64,000 bases of DNA from Mesostigma viride (Eukaryota; Streptophyta; Mesostigmatophyceae; Mesostigmatales; Mesostigmataceae): contig RPFO01000103.1 in NCBI GenBank assembly GCA_009746045.1, positions 191,001 to 255,000 of the forward strand, read 5' to 3'. This document shows, piece by piece, positions 53,716 to 64,000 of the stretch. Position numbers and translations under genes: made by a program. The notes beneath the pieces are model-generated. The model made no database searches and was not told where the DNA came from. It worked only from the letters and a program-made list of their open reading frames with translations. Within the stretch, counting starts at the first letter, position 1, and each line of letters starts with the position of its first letter.

Positions 53716-53830
53716 AACATGATGAGACACTTACCTCCTACCTTTGGACCTAAGAGAGGTACAAAATAACAAAGTTGAAAAAAAGTCAATTTGTACTAGT
53801 GGTGGAGTACAATTCCAGGTGTGCATGGGG

Positions 53831-56800
53831 GGACAGTGTGCAAATACAAATACCAATTCTGATTCTGTTGGCCCCCCATGCAGGCAAGGTAGTGAGTCCC
53901 CGTGGGATCCAGCGGCTGCCCACAGCTACCACAAGGCCGCCCGGCCGGAACAAGAGGCTGCGGGGCAAATAGCTGGTGCCGGAGCGCCACCGAGTAGTGG
54001 CTGGGAGCCAAGGCGAATGGGGGGGCCATGGGAAGAGCACGAAGGTACGCCGAGCCCACACTCCGCAAGGAAAGCGAGAACAGCCACGCACGTCCCTGGG
54101 CGTTGAGGTCCGCGAAAAGAGCAATCCAATCAGCCGTGTGCAGAATACCCGCGTAGGTTTTCTGGTGTTTATCGATGACGCGAGCAGGGAATGCGGCGGG
54201 AGATTGAACGGAGGCGACCGAGGGAGTGCCGCGAGGGAGGTGGCGCTGTACCGCCTGAGCGGCACGGACGGGAGAACAGGCCTGCTGGATCTCAGCATAG
54301 GCCTCCTGGATGGCGGTGACGAAGGGCAAAGGGCTGCTGGGGTCCAGGAGGTCAGGCGCTGCCGTTGCCAAAAGGGGCAGGAGCCGGCAGCTTTCCGCCC
54401 ACGACTGAGCGACGGAGCCCAAAAATGCTGCTGGGGCCAGCCGGGCGGCACGAGTCAGACCGCAGCCACCCATCCGTGCAGGCAGGGAGGCAATGCGAAT
54501 AGCATGTGGCGGGAGGTCGGGGCCCGGGACCAGCTGCGCCAAGGCCGACTGGATGCGTTCGTCGTGGCCCTCGGCGGCCAGCCGGACCTGAGCGGAAGAG
54601 CGCCCCGGAGCCAGTGAACGACGCGAGGGTGAGCGCAAAACCACAGAAGCAGACCCTTGGTCTGCGAATCATGAAGGCGCGCAATCAAGGGCAGTACCTC
54701 AGTGCGTGCCTCGAGGGCGGCCCGCAGAGCATCGATGACAAACGCGGGGTCGCCAACCGGAACGCCGAGGACATCCAACCCATGGAGGCGCTCGTCCCGG
54801 CCCAAGAGCTGGGGCGGAAAGCCGGAGCAATCACCTTGGGGCGAGTACACCGCGCACTTGGCAGGGTCAACTGGAGGTTGATGTCGGCCACCGCGGTCTG
54901 CAGTGCCAGCAGAGCCGCGGTGGTGTCCGGCACAGGGCCCAGAAGGTAGATATCATCCAAGTAGGCCTGAATAGCGACCGCCGGGTGGGCAGCATGGACC
55001 GCTTGGAGGCAACCCTGGAGGGGGGCGGCAAAGTACAGGGGTCCCAGGGGGTCCCCTTGCTGGGTGCCCGACCGCGACAGCAGGCCGCCGCGAGTGCCGT
55101 CCTCCATGATGTGAACCAGTTGGCCGGGCTGGCCGTAGCACACGGCTGTCCAAGCGTACAAGTCCTCGAAGGACTCCATGACGGCCGCAAACATGCTGGC
55201 GCGGGACAGACTGTTGAACGCGTTGTGGCAGTCGACCTTGACGACAGCGTGGGTGGGGTGGGCCTCGAGGTAGGCCTGCACCGAATGGATGAGGATATCC
55301 GCCCCGCCTGGAGTCGTCACCCCCAGCTGGGCCGCCACCGAGGTCTCACCCGCTGCGAGGGGCGGGCAGAAAAAGGCACGGAGCTCGGGCGCCTTTTGGC
55401 GGCAGATCACTTTGCCCACGAGCTTGCGGAGCACCTCACCGCAGGCGATCGGGCGCACCTTGCCCTCGGGGGGGGCAAGACACCCTTGAGCAGAGCGAGG
55501 AGGCGAGCGCCCGCTAACCACTCGCGCGCAGCGGGAGGAACGCGACCAGCCGCCAGGTCAATGAGGGTGTCAAAGAGAATGTCCTCGCCCCCATGCCCCA
55601 CCAGGACCTCCAAGTGCTCGTAGCGCCAGCCCGACGGCCCGGTAGAGGAAGCCCGCGGGACCGCACGCATCACCTCCAGGAAGCAGTCGCGGTCCAGCCG
55701 GAGGGGGGCCGGCAGGGGGTCCGGCACGGGCAGCTGGAATCCGGGCTCCGCAGGGTGAAGAGCCTCCAAGGCCGCCAGGGTAGCCGCATTGGCGGGGGCC
55801 AGCTTGGCCATTTCCAAGCGGGTCATGGCCCGGCTGAGCTGCCCCTCGCGGACGAGGCGGATGACGTCGGCGGCCACCCGCTCGAAGTTGACCTCCCCCG
55901 ACAGCCGGGCCGTGCGCGGGGGCGGCACGCCAAACAGCCCCTCCCAGTCCCCCTGCAGAAAGCGTCGGCAACGGGCAATAACCGCACCCTGGAGGCCGCG
56001 CACACCACGCCCGAGAGGGGTGAGGAGCAGGCGGGGGGTCACCATGTGCAGTTTAAAGCCCAGCGGGTCGTCCGGAGCGGCGTGCATGCGCCGGAGAGAA
56101 ACGATTGCACATTGCGCGAAAAGGCTACGCGCGCGGTGGGGGAGGTCGGTCAGGGTAGACGTCGGGTTGATGGCGCATGCATCCCAGGGAACCGTGTCAA
56201 GCCAACGCCAACTGGCCGAGTAGTCGGGCGGCGGGGGCTGGGAGCCGGTGGGAGCCGAGGCGGGAGGGGGGGAGGGGGCCGGGACTGCTGGCCGGTTGAG
56301 GGGCCGTTGAGCAACACAGGCGCGCGCGTGCTGAGCGCGCCCGTGAATGGAGTACACCCGCTGGCAGTGAGCTTCCGGGCACCGGTAACAGCTCATGGCC
56401 TGCAGATCCGCCGCGCCGAGATCGGGGTGCACAGCGCGAAGGTGCTGGCAGAGGAGGTTACGGTTGTGGAACACACCAGCACACGGGGACCCCGTGGGAA
56501 GCAGCACGGCACACCGGTGAAGGCCGTCGGCGGGCGCTGAGTGGCGGGGAGCGGCGCCAGCAAAGGCAGGACGTGGGGCCTGCGGCGTCTCCCCAGCCGG
56601 GCCGGCAGGCGCGCGCACCACGACCCGACCAGCGCCCGGCAGGCCCGCCGGGGCCACGGAGGAGGCAGTGCCCACCGGGGAGACCCCCAGCGGAGGGGGA
56701 TCGAGAACGCCGGCGCCCCTCCCAGGGGGACTCGCCAGCGCGCCCGCGACCACCCCAGGCCCCGGCAACGAGGCCGGGGGCGGCGGCCGAGGGGTCGGGG

Positions 56801-58479
56801 AGGCAGCTGGCCCCGGGGCCCGGTGGGGACCCGGCAGGGGACCCAGCGAGACCGGGGGCGGGCCGAGAGGAAGCGCAGTCCCAGGGGGCGGCACAACAGC
56901 CCGGCACAACGGGCAGCGCGGCACGGAGTGGAGCAAGCTGCGCGCGATGCACGCTTGATGGAATGTGTGGCCGCACGCGGGCAGGCGACACAAGCCATCC
57001 CCCGGCCGGAAGGGCTCAAGGCAGATGGCACAGGAGCCCGACTCGGGGTCGTCCCCCTCCAGAAGGGACCGGACATGAGGGGGGGGCGGGTCCCAGCCGG
57101 CCTCCCAGCAACCCGGGAGAGCGGCAATCTGGGCGCGCGAGAGGATGCCGACCGGTTGGTCAGCCGCGGGGTGCCATTCGTGCGGGATGCCTGCCAACTC
57201 CAGGATGTCGTGGAGGAAGGCAGAAACAGGCGTCCCCGCGGTTAGGGGCTGGGCGCGCCCGGCCGAGTCCACCAAGATGGCCTGGCCGCCCTGAACCGCG
57301 ATGGGGGCCCCGAACTCCACACGCAGCATGGCGGCCTGCGCCAGGCTGAGGGAGGTGATGAGAAAGCCCCCACTGGCAACCGGGCCGGGAGGCGGGGCCT
57401 GGGCGTCCAAGAAGAGGCGAAGCTGCCGCGGGGACATGAGGCCCAGGTCGGCGCCGCCCGCGAGGTAGGCCGCCCGCACCGAGACCTGTGCGTCTCGAGC
57501 CACCGCCGTGACGAACTCGACCACCTCCTGACCCACCCGCTCGTCCAGGGAAAGCAGCTCTTCCTGCCGGGCGGCCGGGAGATGCCACGGCAGCCGGCAG
57601 CCGGCGTGATATCCTTCCAAGACATACCCCCAAAGAGTCGAGGCCGTCACCGGGGGGGCGGCGGAAAGAAATGTCGCCCGCACCTGCGCAACTAGGGCCA
57701 GGAAGGCCGGGGGCCTAGGGAGCGAGGGGAAGGCGGCCTGGACCCGACCGCGTCCAGCAACAAAGGGCAGTACGCCCAAGAAAAGGTGGCGCGGCCCACC
57801 ACGCCGACAATGTGCGAGGGCGGCCACGAGGTGAACGCGTGGGCCCGGGGGCCGCCGTCCCACGCGGCAAGGACGGGGGTGGCGGCTGGGTGGCCAACCG
57901 CGGCCGGGGGAAGGGAGGCCAGAGCGTCGGGGAGCGAGGGGCCGGGGGCGGGCGCCGGGGTCGCCAGGCCCGCCGGGGGTCGGCCGGGCCCAGCCCAGGC
58001 GACAGCGCCGCGCCCCCGTCGGCGGGGCCAGGCGACGGGTGGGGCCCCGGGGCCGAGGGCGCCAGGGCCCGAGCAACGGCGGCCCCATCGGGCAGGCCAC
58101 GGCCCGCCCCGAGGGCCTCGGCAGGGGGGCACACGGGGCAGGGGGCCGGAGCACCCAGCGGGGAGGGCAGCCCGGGGGCCCGCCGGGGGGGACAGCGCGG
58201 GCACGTCCAGGAGCCCGGCGGGACCCGGTAGAGCCGGGGAGTAAGACACTGCAAGTGCCACCCGGAATTGCAAGCATCACAAACTAACATGTGGTGCCCG
58301 CGGTGCCCGCTCCGGCAGACCTCGCAGACCAAGGAGGGGGAGACCGGGGCGCCCGAGCCCCCCGCAGCCGGGTCGCCCACCTCCGCAAGAAGGGCCGCAA
58401 GCCGAGAGGACCGCCGAGGCGCCAACCGGGGAGCGGGGGAGCCGTTGGGCGAAGGGGGTCGTGGGTCGTCCATGAACAA
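53831..58479 (-). CDS. RLE LINE polyprotein: PHD, RING, C2H2, RT, CCHC (broken frames)
   Basis: Leftward from ATG 58479 (MFMDDPRPPSPNGSPAPRLA). In order: PHD finger CEVCRSGHRGHHMLVCDACN...GWHLQC...CPRC (58340-58200); RING-H2 CAICLEPFRPGDGLCRLPAC then GHTFHQAC...CPLC (57050-56890); C2H2-like fingers (CAGVFHNRNLLCQHLRAVH; CPEAHCQRVYSIHGRAQHA; 56540-56310); RT with VKVDCHNAFNSLSRAS, GTQQGDPLGPLYFAAPL and AYLDDIYLLG (55250-54930); knuckle CGSCGQPLDPTGTHYLAC (53930-53880). Frames change after the PHD, in the C run near 55470, and again near 54850 and 54640. The endonuclease follows at 46440-45800, beyond the insertion. RT type and endonuclease place it with R2-like elements; the PHD plus RING pair is unusual. 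Confidence 0.85.
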
Positions 58480-58590
58480 TCAGGGCAGGCGTGGCAGCCA
58501 CCGAGGGGGGGGCGGGGGGTGTGGGGGGCGGAGCCCCCCACGCGGGGGGTTTGGGGGGCGGCAGCCCCCCAACGCGCTGCGGTCGCGGTA
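58480..58590 (-). promoter_or_regulatory. GC-rich 5' leader of the RLE LINE
   Basis: Runs of six or more G with matching C runs (GGGGGGCGGAGCCCCCCACG and GGGGGGCGGCAGCCCCCCAA) form two hairpins just upstream of the start codon. Confidence 0.7.
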
Positions 58591-59205
58591 CCGCCTGCCG
58601 TCCGTTTAAAGCGGGAGCCCAAAATTCACTGAAAACGTGTGCCAGCCGGTAGCAAACTGGGCCAAGCTGCCACGGAATGGTGGTACCGCCTGCCGTCCGG
58701 CACTTTGAAGCCCGCCGGTGCTATAATTCCTATCGTCCACGCATGTTTTCCCCTGCCTCAAACCGCACGTTGCATTTAAATCTGGAGCCCAAAATTCACT
58801 GAAAACGTGTGCCAGCCGGTAGCAAACTGGGCCAAGCTGCCACGGAATGGCGGTACCGCCTGCCGTCCGGCACTTTGAAGCCCGCCGGTGCTATAATTCC
58901 TATCGTCCACGCATGTTTTCCCCTGCCTCAAACCGCACGTTGCATTTAAATCTGGAGCCCAAAATTCACTGAAAACGTGTGCCAGCCGGTAGCAAACTGG
59001 GCCAAGCTGCCACGGAATGGTGGTACCGCCTGCCGTCCGGCACTTTGAAGCCCGCCGGTGCTATAATTCCTATCGTCCACGCATGTTTTCCCCTGCCTCA
59101 AACCGCACGTTGCATTTAAAGCTGGAGCCCAAAATTCACTGAAAACGTGTGCCAGCCGGTAGCAAACTGGGCCAAGCTGCCACGGAATGGTGGTACCGCC
59201 TGCCG
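58591..59205 (-). repeat. 170-bp tandem monomers at the 5' end of the RLE LINE
   Basis: GAGCCCAAAATTCACTGAAA occurs at 58615, 58785, 58955 and 59125, exactly 170 apart; about 3.6 monomers, the last cut at 59205. They lie upstream of the coding region in the element's orientation, as promoter monomers do in some LINEs. Confidence 0.88.
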
Positions 59206-60477
59206 TGATATATTTTAAAAAAATACTTACATCAGAGTGAAGGCACCCATTAAAAAATAAACAAAGCCGACGCTAACAAGAGATACCACGACAAAATAAC
59301 TACAGCCGGCATGGGCCGGGCACACGATCCACACCGCGGAATGAAATAAAACAGCCTAATAACCGTGCTGCGCCGCAAAGTCAGCCAGCGTGCGGCGGAG
59401 CAAGATATCAGCCATAGACCGGGCCTAATCGCTATCGAAAGGCGTTGGCACCAATACGATGTCCAGGCCGGTCCGCGCCGACCAAGGGGCCCGCTGGCCC
59501 TCCATGTCCAGGCAGTCCTGAGTGAGTCCCGGAGCCGGCAGCACTCCGGGTTAAAGAAGCCGGCGGTCACCTGGGGTCCCCATGGCCCCGATCGACTCCT
59601 CCCTTGAAGACAAAGGGCACCACCCGGTGGTGCCCGACATCCCCATAGGCCGTGATCGAGCTTGGCCCGCTCAGCCCGATTGATCCGCCGTGTAGCCCGC
59701 CGCCTGGGATGCACCAACCACATGGCTAAGAGCCAAGGGGCGAGCCACAGAAACGTCAATGAGCAAGTGCGCCGGCCGCCTCGCTCAAAGTCCAGAACCA
59801 CGATGTCAGGGCGGTGCATGGTTGGGGGAGTAGCCCTAAAGCCGCGCCGTCCGCATCTTCAGACCGGATGTTCGCGTGGGGAAAGACGGCCGTACCATGG
59901 CGAGAGCCACCTTCAGGAGAACAGTGTGCAAGTACAAGTACCAATTCTGATTCTGTTGGCCACCCATGCATGACAGGTAGTGAGTGGGTCCCAGTGGGGT
60001 CCAAGGCCCAGTGGGGGCCTGCCCGCAGCTACCACATGCAGGGCGCCGCCCGGCGGGAACAAGAGGTTGCGGGGCAAGTTCAGTTGGTGTCGCAGCGCTA
60101 CCGGATAGTGACTGGGCGCCAGGACAAATTAATTAATTAATTAATTAAACACGTGCTCCCGTTGGGGAGTCACGGAGCACTGAAGTGCTTTTAATCCCTG
60201 TGTGTGCACTACAGGAGAAAGGGCAGAGACCCCCAGTCTCCTTCATGCCAAAGGCATGCCACAGCTGCAATCGGGCGCGCTAGCTAAAAGGACAGGCTAA
60301 CGATCCGGCAAACTGTGGGTGCAATAAGACCCATGTAAGCGGGGCATAACAAGTATAGCGTGGGCAAGTAATCTGACCATAGCCAGGACAAATGGGGGGC
60401 CCATGGGGAGAGATCAGAGGTAAGCCGATCCCACACTCCGCATTGCGAGTGAGTGCAGCCACACGCGCGACCCGGGG
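59206..60477 (-). mobile_element. Family C LINE, endonuclease and 3' end
   Basis: Leftward tail GGGTGCCTTCACTCTGATGT at 59206-59250. Degraded endonuclease: RPDIVVLDFERGG near 59800 and GQRAPW-like remnants, with many indels. The knuckle region is near 60040. Interrupted by an X-type insertion at 60129-60383. The upstream end is at 60477, against the tail of a family A copy. Confidence 0.8.
60117..60395 (-). mobile_element. 5'-truncated X retroposon with a 12-bp target duplication
   Basis: GCCAGGACAAAT stands at about 60119-60130 and again at 60383-60394. Between them, on the minus strand, is the X 3' region ending TGCTCCGTGACTCCCCAACG, GGAGCACGTGTTT and a TAATTAATTAATTAATTAAT tail. About 255 bp, matching 42470-42720. 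Confidence 0.85.
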
Positions 60478-60478
60478 C

Positions 60479-61335
60479 TCAGATATATATTCATTGAGAA
60501 TGATAGATTACGGAGGTGAGATAGGCATGCAACATAAGGAAAAACCCGAGAACTGGGAGAATAACCCTGAAGAAATTAATAGTAATCTGACACAGACATC
60601 CAAGGATCACGCCAGCGGCACAAGGTACAACTAACTATACATCACAAAACTACACGCAGCAACAGCGCTGCCGGCCCACCATGCAGGCCTGGAAGGAATC
60701 TAGACCGCATGGGTCGCGACAAAGTCGGCCCGGATGCGGCGGAATAACACATCAGCCACGGTGCGAGTGAGGGCGAGTGACAGACGCTGCCGCCAATACG
60801 AGGACCACGTGCGGGCCGACCACGGGGCGGTCTGACCCTCGAGGTCGAGGCGGTCTTCACGGCGCTGGCAGCACTCGTGGAAAAACTCCGCTGTCTTGGG
60901 GCCCATGGCCCCGAACTCCTCAAGGACAAAGGGGATGACCCGGTGGGGCCCCACATTGCCGTAGGAGGCAAACTTGTCGCGCTCAGCCACAGCGGCAGCA
61001 GCGCCGGCATCCACAGCCGCCCGGAGGATGTGGCGACCGGAAAGCGGCCGAGCCACGGAGACATCGATGAGCAGGTGGCAACCCTGCCCGTCGTAGTCAA
61101 GCACGGTAATGTCGGGGCGGTGGTTGGGTGAGTAGAGGGCGGCCCCATCCGCGTCCTCGCACTTAATGGTGGAGTGGGGAAAGACCGACCGAACCATGGC
61201 ACACACCACCCGGAGGAGAGCGGTATGGAGATAGAGGAACCAGTTCTGGTTCTGCTGGCCACCCATGCACGCGATGTAGTGCGTCCCAGTAGTATCCAGA
61301 GCAAGCCCGCAGCTGCCGCAGGACGCACCCGCCGA
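60479..61335 (-). mobile_element. Family A LINE, endonuclease and 3' end, copy 2
   Basis: Almost identical to the copy at 43918-44713, with the intact frame 60700-61266 (188 residues, PD-(D/E)xK core RPDITVLDYDGQGCHLLIDV). It extends about 65 bases further 5'. The tail ends at AATATATATCTGAG. Confidence 0.87.
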
Positions 61336-62278
61336 TATATATGTTATAAAAATATAAGTACTTACAGCAGAGTGAAATCACTCAAACCAAAGCAAACGCC
61401 CAGCTATAAACCTATATACAGAGCCATGTCAAAGCTCTATACTACGATAAGACCAATGGAAACTCCTAACGGGAGGAACCTAATAGCCCTGCTGCACCGC
61501 AAAATCCGGCCCGCGTACGGCGGAGCATGATGTCAGCCATGGCCCGAGTCAGCGCCACCGACAAGCGCTGACGCCAATATGACGTCCAGGTCCGCGCCGA
61601 CCATGGGGCCCGCTGGCCCTCCAGGTCCAGCCGGTCCTCCCGGAGCCGGCAACACTCCTTGAAGAAGGCGGAGGTCATGCCCATGGCCCCAAACTCCTCC
61701 AGGACAAAGGGCACCACACGATGGTGCCCGACGTCGCCGTAGGCCAGGAGCTTGGCCCGCTCCGCCCGGTCCGCCGTGTGACCTGCCGTGAGGGAGGCCC
61801 CAGCCACGGGGCTAAGAGCCAAGGGCCGCGCCACCGAAACGTCAATAAGCAGATGCCGGCCACCCGGCCTACCCCCCTCAAAGTCCAGCACCACGATGTC
61901 AGGGCGGTGGTTGGGGGAATAGAAGGCAGCGCCATCCGCATCCTCGGACCGGATGTTCGCGTGGGGGAAAACCGACCGAACCATGGCGAGCACCCGCCGT
62001 CACTGGACAGTGTGCAAATACAAATACCAATTCTGAGTCTGTTGGCCCCCCATGCAGGCAAGGTAGTGAGTCCCCGTGGGATCGAGCGGCTGCCCACAGC
62101 TACCACAAGGCCGCCCGGCCGGAACAATTAAGAGGCTGCGGGGCAAATAACTGGTGCCGGAGCGCCACCGAGTAGTGGCTGGGAGCTAAGGCGAATGGGG
62201 GGGCCATGGGAAGAGCACGAAGGTACGCCGAGCCCACATTTCGCAAGGAAAGCGAGAACAGCCATGCACGTCCCTGGG
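61336..62278 (-). mobile_element. Family B LINE, endonuclease and 3' end, copy 3
   Basis: Leftward frame 61466-61993: AMVRSVFPHANIRSEDADGA, RPDIVVLDFEGGRPGGRHLL then IDVSVARPLAL, and FVLEEFGAMG. It lacks the 2-base insertion seen in the copies at 44.8 and 45.8 kb but has a 9-base insertion (GGRPGG). Knuckle segment near 62090. Tail at 61340-61390. Confidence 0.85.
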
Positions 62279-63735
62279 CTCAGATATATGTGCTACATGT
62301 ACTCCCAACCTGACAGTTTGCCGCTGGTCTTCATTTTTGTTGACTATATCAAGGCCTTTGACACGGTTCTCGATCTGGGAGGCTCTTTGGGCCATCCTAG
62401 CTCTGGATCGGGTACCACCTGCGTTTATTGCTGCCATTCGCCGACTGTATGAGGGCTCACAGGCAGTAGTGCGGACTGCGGAAGGCACCACCCCACCATT
62501 CCCCCTTCACCACGGGGTAGTGTGGCAAGGTTGGGTCCTGTCCCCATACCTGTTCATTATTGTCGTGGATCACGTCATGCGCCGGGCACGTGCGCGCTTT
62601 ACTGCTGGTTCGAGCCAGGCTTGGACATCCTTAACGTGAAAAAGCACGGCGGGGTTAGACCTGGTTACCGCCTTGCCGACCTGATTTATGCGGATGACAC
62701 CACCCTCATCGCGAGCCCCGAGCACATTCCGACCTGGCTGGACTGTCTGGGCCTGGAGGCGCGGGCGGTGGGGTTGGAGATAAGTGTCAAAACTGAGGCG
62801 ATGGTGCTTGGGGCCTCCAGTACACCACCGCTGCTGCGCCTGCTCGACGGGACGGAGGTCCCGTTCCGCGGTCGCTTCAAACTGTTGGGGAGTTGGCTTC
62901 CTGACACTGCAGACGATGTGGACACCCGCATCGGCCTGGCCTGGGCCAGGCTCCGTTCGCTCAACACCTACTGGCGCTCGAAGGGCCTGGGCGAGCACCG
63001 CAAGCGCATGCTCTTCAAGGTCCTCGTCCTCACGGTGCTCACGTATGGAGCCGAGGCGTGGACAATCACACCCAAACTGGCAGCTAGGCTCAACGGCACG
63101 GTTTACAGGATGCTCCGACAGGTCCTTAATGTAGGGTTTTCCGAGCGCCCGTCATCAGAGTCTTTGTATCATGGTATGCCTCGTGTTTCGGACGAGATTA
63201 GGCAGCGTAGGATACAGCATTTGTAGTCCTGACACCTTGGTCGCACCAGCCAGGTCGACACCGCCCTTGGTCTGGGCGGCCCCCAGCGGCTTGGCCAGCC
63301 AGGGCGACACATTCTGACCTGGCCTGGCCCCAAGGGCATTCCCAAAAGGGTAGGGAAACCTGTCACGAACTACATCCAGATGTTGCTGGATGACCTAGTG
63401 GTCCCAGCCCAGTTTGAGAACCGCATCCACTCTCTCTCCCGTCTTTGGACTGCCATGCAGGACAAGACGCGGTGGCAGAAGATTGGCAAGGCTCACACGC
63501 CCGACCCTGTGCGCAAGCCCCCTCCCCCCAAGAGGAGGAGGAGGCGTTTTGATGAGTAGTGTAGTTAGGATTTTCTAGACTAGATAGCTTAGAGTTAGGA
63601 TAGCACGATTACGCGGCTTCCTCCACCCCACCCATCCATCATGGAATATGTGCTACATGATCTCCCAACGGAGGCATGTTATAATTTAATTTAATTTAAT
63701 TTAATTTAATGTACTCCCAACGGAGGTATGTTCCA
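62279..63735 (+). mobile_element. Family D LINE: YADD reverse transcriptase, 5'-truncated
   Basis: Rightward. RT motifs across three frames: FVDYIKAFDTV (62335), GVVWQGWVLSPYLFIIVVDH (62515), then RLADLIYADDTTLIASP (62670-62720; YADD active site), FKLLGSWLPD, RKRMLFKVLVLTVLTYGAEA, and KLAARLNGTVYRMLRQVLNV to a stop at 63224. A frame past that stop reads LWTAMQDKTRWQKIGKAHTP and ends KRRRRRFDE (63558). No 5' endonuclease remains. The 3' UTR carries CTCCCAACGGAG hairpins at 63662 and 63714 around a TTTAATTTAATTTAATTTAA tail. Frames are broken, so it is dead. Confidence 0.82.
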
Positions 63736-64000
63736 ATTTTTTAAAAAATCTAATGCTAATTTTATTTTTAAGCTGATTAATTTACACGTAACTGCGTCAC
63801 GTGAGCCCCCATTATCTTGCGAATCTTGATCCCCCAAAATTGCGAATTGGCAGCAAGCCAACTTCATGAAGATGGTTTTATTGAACAACCACAGGACCTT
63901 TATTACAATAGCTTGGCCAGCAATGCACCAGCCAGCAATTTGCGCCGAACACGAGAGGAACTGGAGACAAGGGCATGCCTAAAACAAAATGCATGCGCAT
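63736..64000. other. AT-rich right edge; no gene seen
   Basis: Holds ACACGTAACTGCGTCACGTG (63783), like the sequence after the AATTAATT runs at 22.2 and 40.0 kb. This may be the start of another repeat that leaves the window. Confidence 0.45.

Larger units (their letters stand above)
46441..53830. mobile_element. 7,390-bp insertion with terminal inverted repeats, no visible gene
   Basis: Ends CCCCAKGCACACCTGGAATT (then GTACT) in inverted orientation; GGA is duplicated at 46438-46440 and 53831-53833. It interrupts a LINE frame that resumes exactly. No transposase is seen; the longest frames are satellite. Contents in order: 8-bp arrays with a higher-order repeat, three 165-bp units, low-complexity single-copy DNA, a 495-bp foldback, tetranucleotide arrays, five 184-bp units, then 8-bp arrays in the opposite orientation. 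A large non-autonomous DNA transposon is the likeliest reading. Confidence 0.85.

Noticed and set aside
46441-53830. Helitron or LTR element
   Set aside because: There are terminal inverted repeats and a 3-bp duplication; no LTRs, no TC...CTRR ends, no Rep/helicase or RT coding.
56541-57349. Long rightward frames opposite the LINE
   Set aside because: They are complements of the GC-rich PHD/RING coding region; their Arg/Gly/Pro translations have no motif, while the leftward frame has clear fingers.
58615-59205. CRISPR-like direct repeats
   Set aside because: Whole 170-bp monomers repeat with no unique spacers, in eukaryotic DNA.

Overview
This is a window of eukaryotic nuclear DNA, most likely from a unicellular alga or other protist. 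The signs are a many-exon gene with GT-AG introns, a Ty3/gypsy chromovirus, endonuclease-type (RLE) and YADD-type LINEs, and extreme microsatellite loads. I cannot name the species. Nothing here is bacterial: there are no operons, no CRISPR array, no rRNA and no tRNA gene I would defend.

Layout. (1) 1-210: the first exon of a leftward gene for a secreted protein, running off the left edge. (2) 1605-21550 (+): one host gene, reconstructed from 13 small exons as a phospholipase B1-like GDSL esterase (PLB1 type). Its exons join with consistent phases into about 335 residues carrying the GDS serine block, the GG block, a GVNN block and the DxxH block. Less than 6 percent of its 20 kb is coding. 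The introns are filled with simple repeats (GGGT, CCCT, CTTAC, GGCAT, CAG, GTA and CCAG arrays). They also hold decayed extra copies of the exon edges: acceptor-side copies upstream of an exon, donor-side copies downstream. This is the most striking signal in the window. (3) 22.2-26.5 kb and 39.2-40.0 kb: copies of an unrecognised repeat family, called X here, with a degenerate coding region sharing a TLDDDLT motif and a 3' hairpin plus TTAA-type tail.

(4) 26504-39220 (+): a young chromovirus with 598/582-bp LTRs and a 5-bp target duplication (ACGTG), inserted into one X copy. It encodes an RNase H1-type hybrid-binding domain, a polyglutamine protein, Gag, protease, RT, RNase H, integrase and chromodomain, plus two unknown ORFs downstream of pol. 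A 1,023-bp palindromic cassette lies between protease and RT, and several single-base frameshifts break pol. (5) 40.0-46.4 kb: nested, mostly leftward LINE fragments of at least four families (A, B, C with restriction-like endonuclease; D with YADD RT) and small X-type retroposons. (6) 45.8-59.2 kb (-): one long RLE LINE whose protein region carries PHD, RING, C2H2, RT, CCHC and endonuclease motifs. It is preceded by 170-bp tandem monomers and split by a 7,390-bp insertion (46441-53830) with terminal inverted repeats and a GGA duplication. That insertion has no gene I can recognise and is built of 8-bp, 165-bp and 184-bp repeats plus a 495-bp foldback. (7) 59.2-64.0 kb: more nested LINE copies (C, A, B) and a rightward YADD LINE (D).

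How the parts fit: the left third is a host gene whose introns grow by local tandem duplication and microsatellite expansion. The right two thirds is a retroelement graveyard in which LINEs, their short parasites, a chromovirus and a TIR element sit inside each other, so the order of insertion can be read directly. Frameshifts are common in homopolymer runs, so some may be sequencing indels rather than biological decay.
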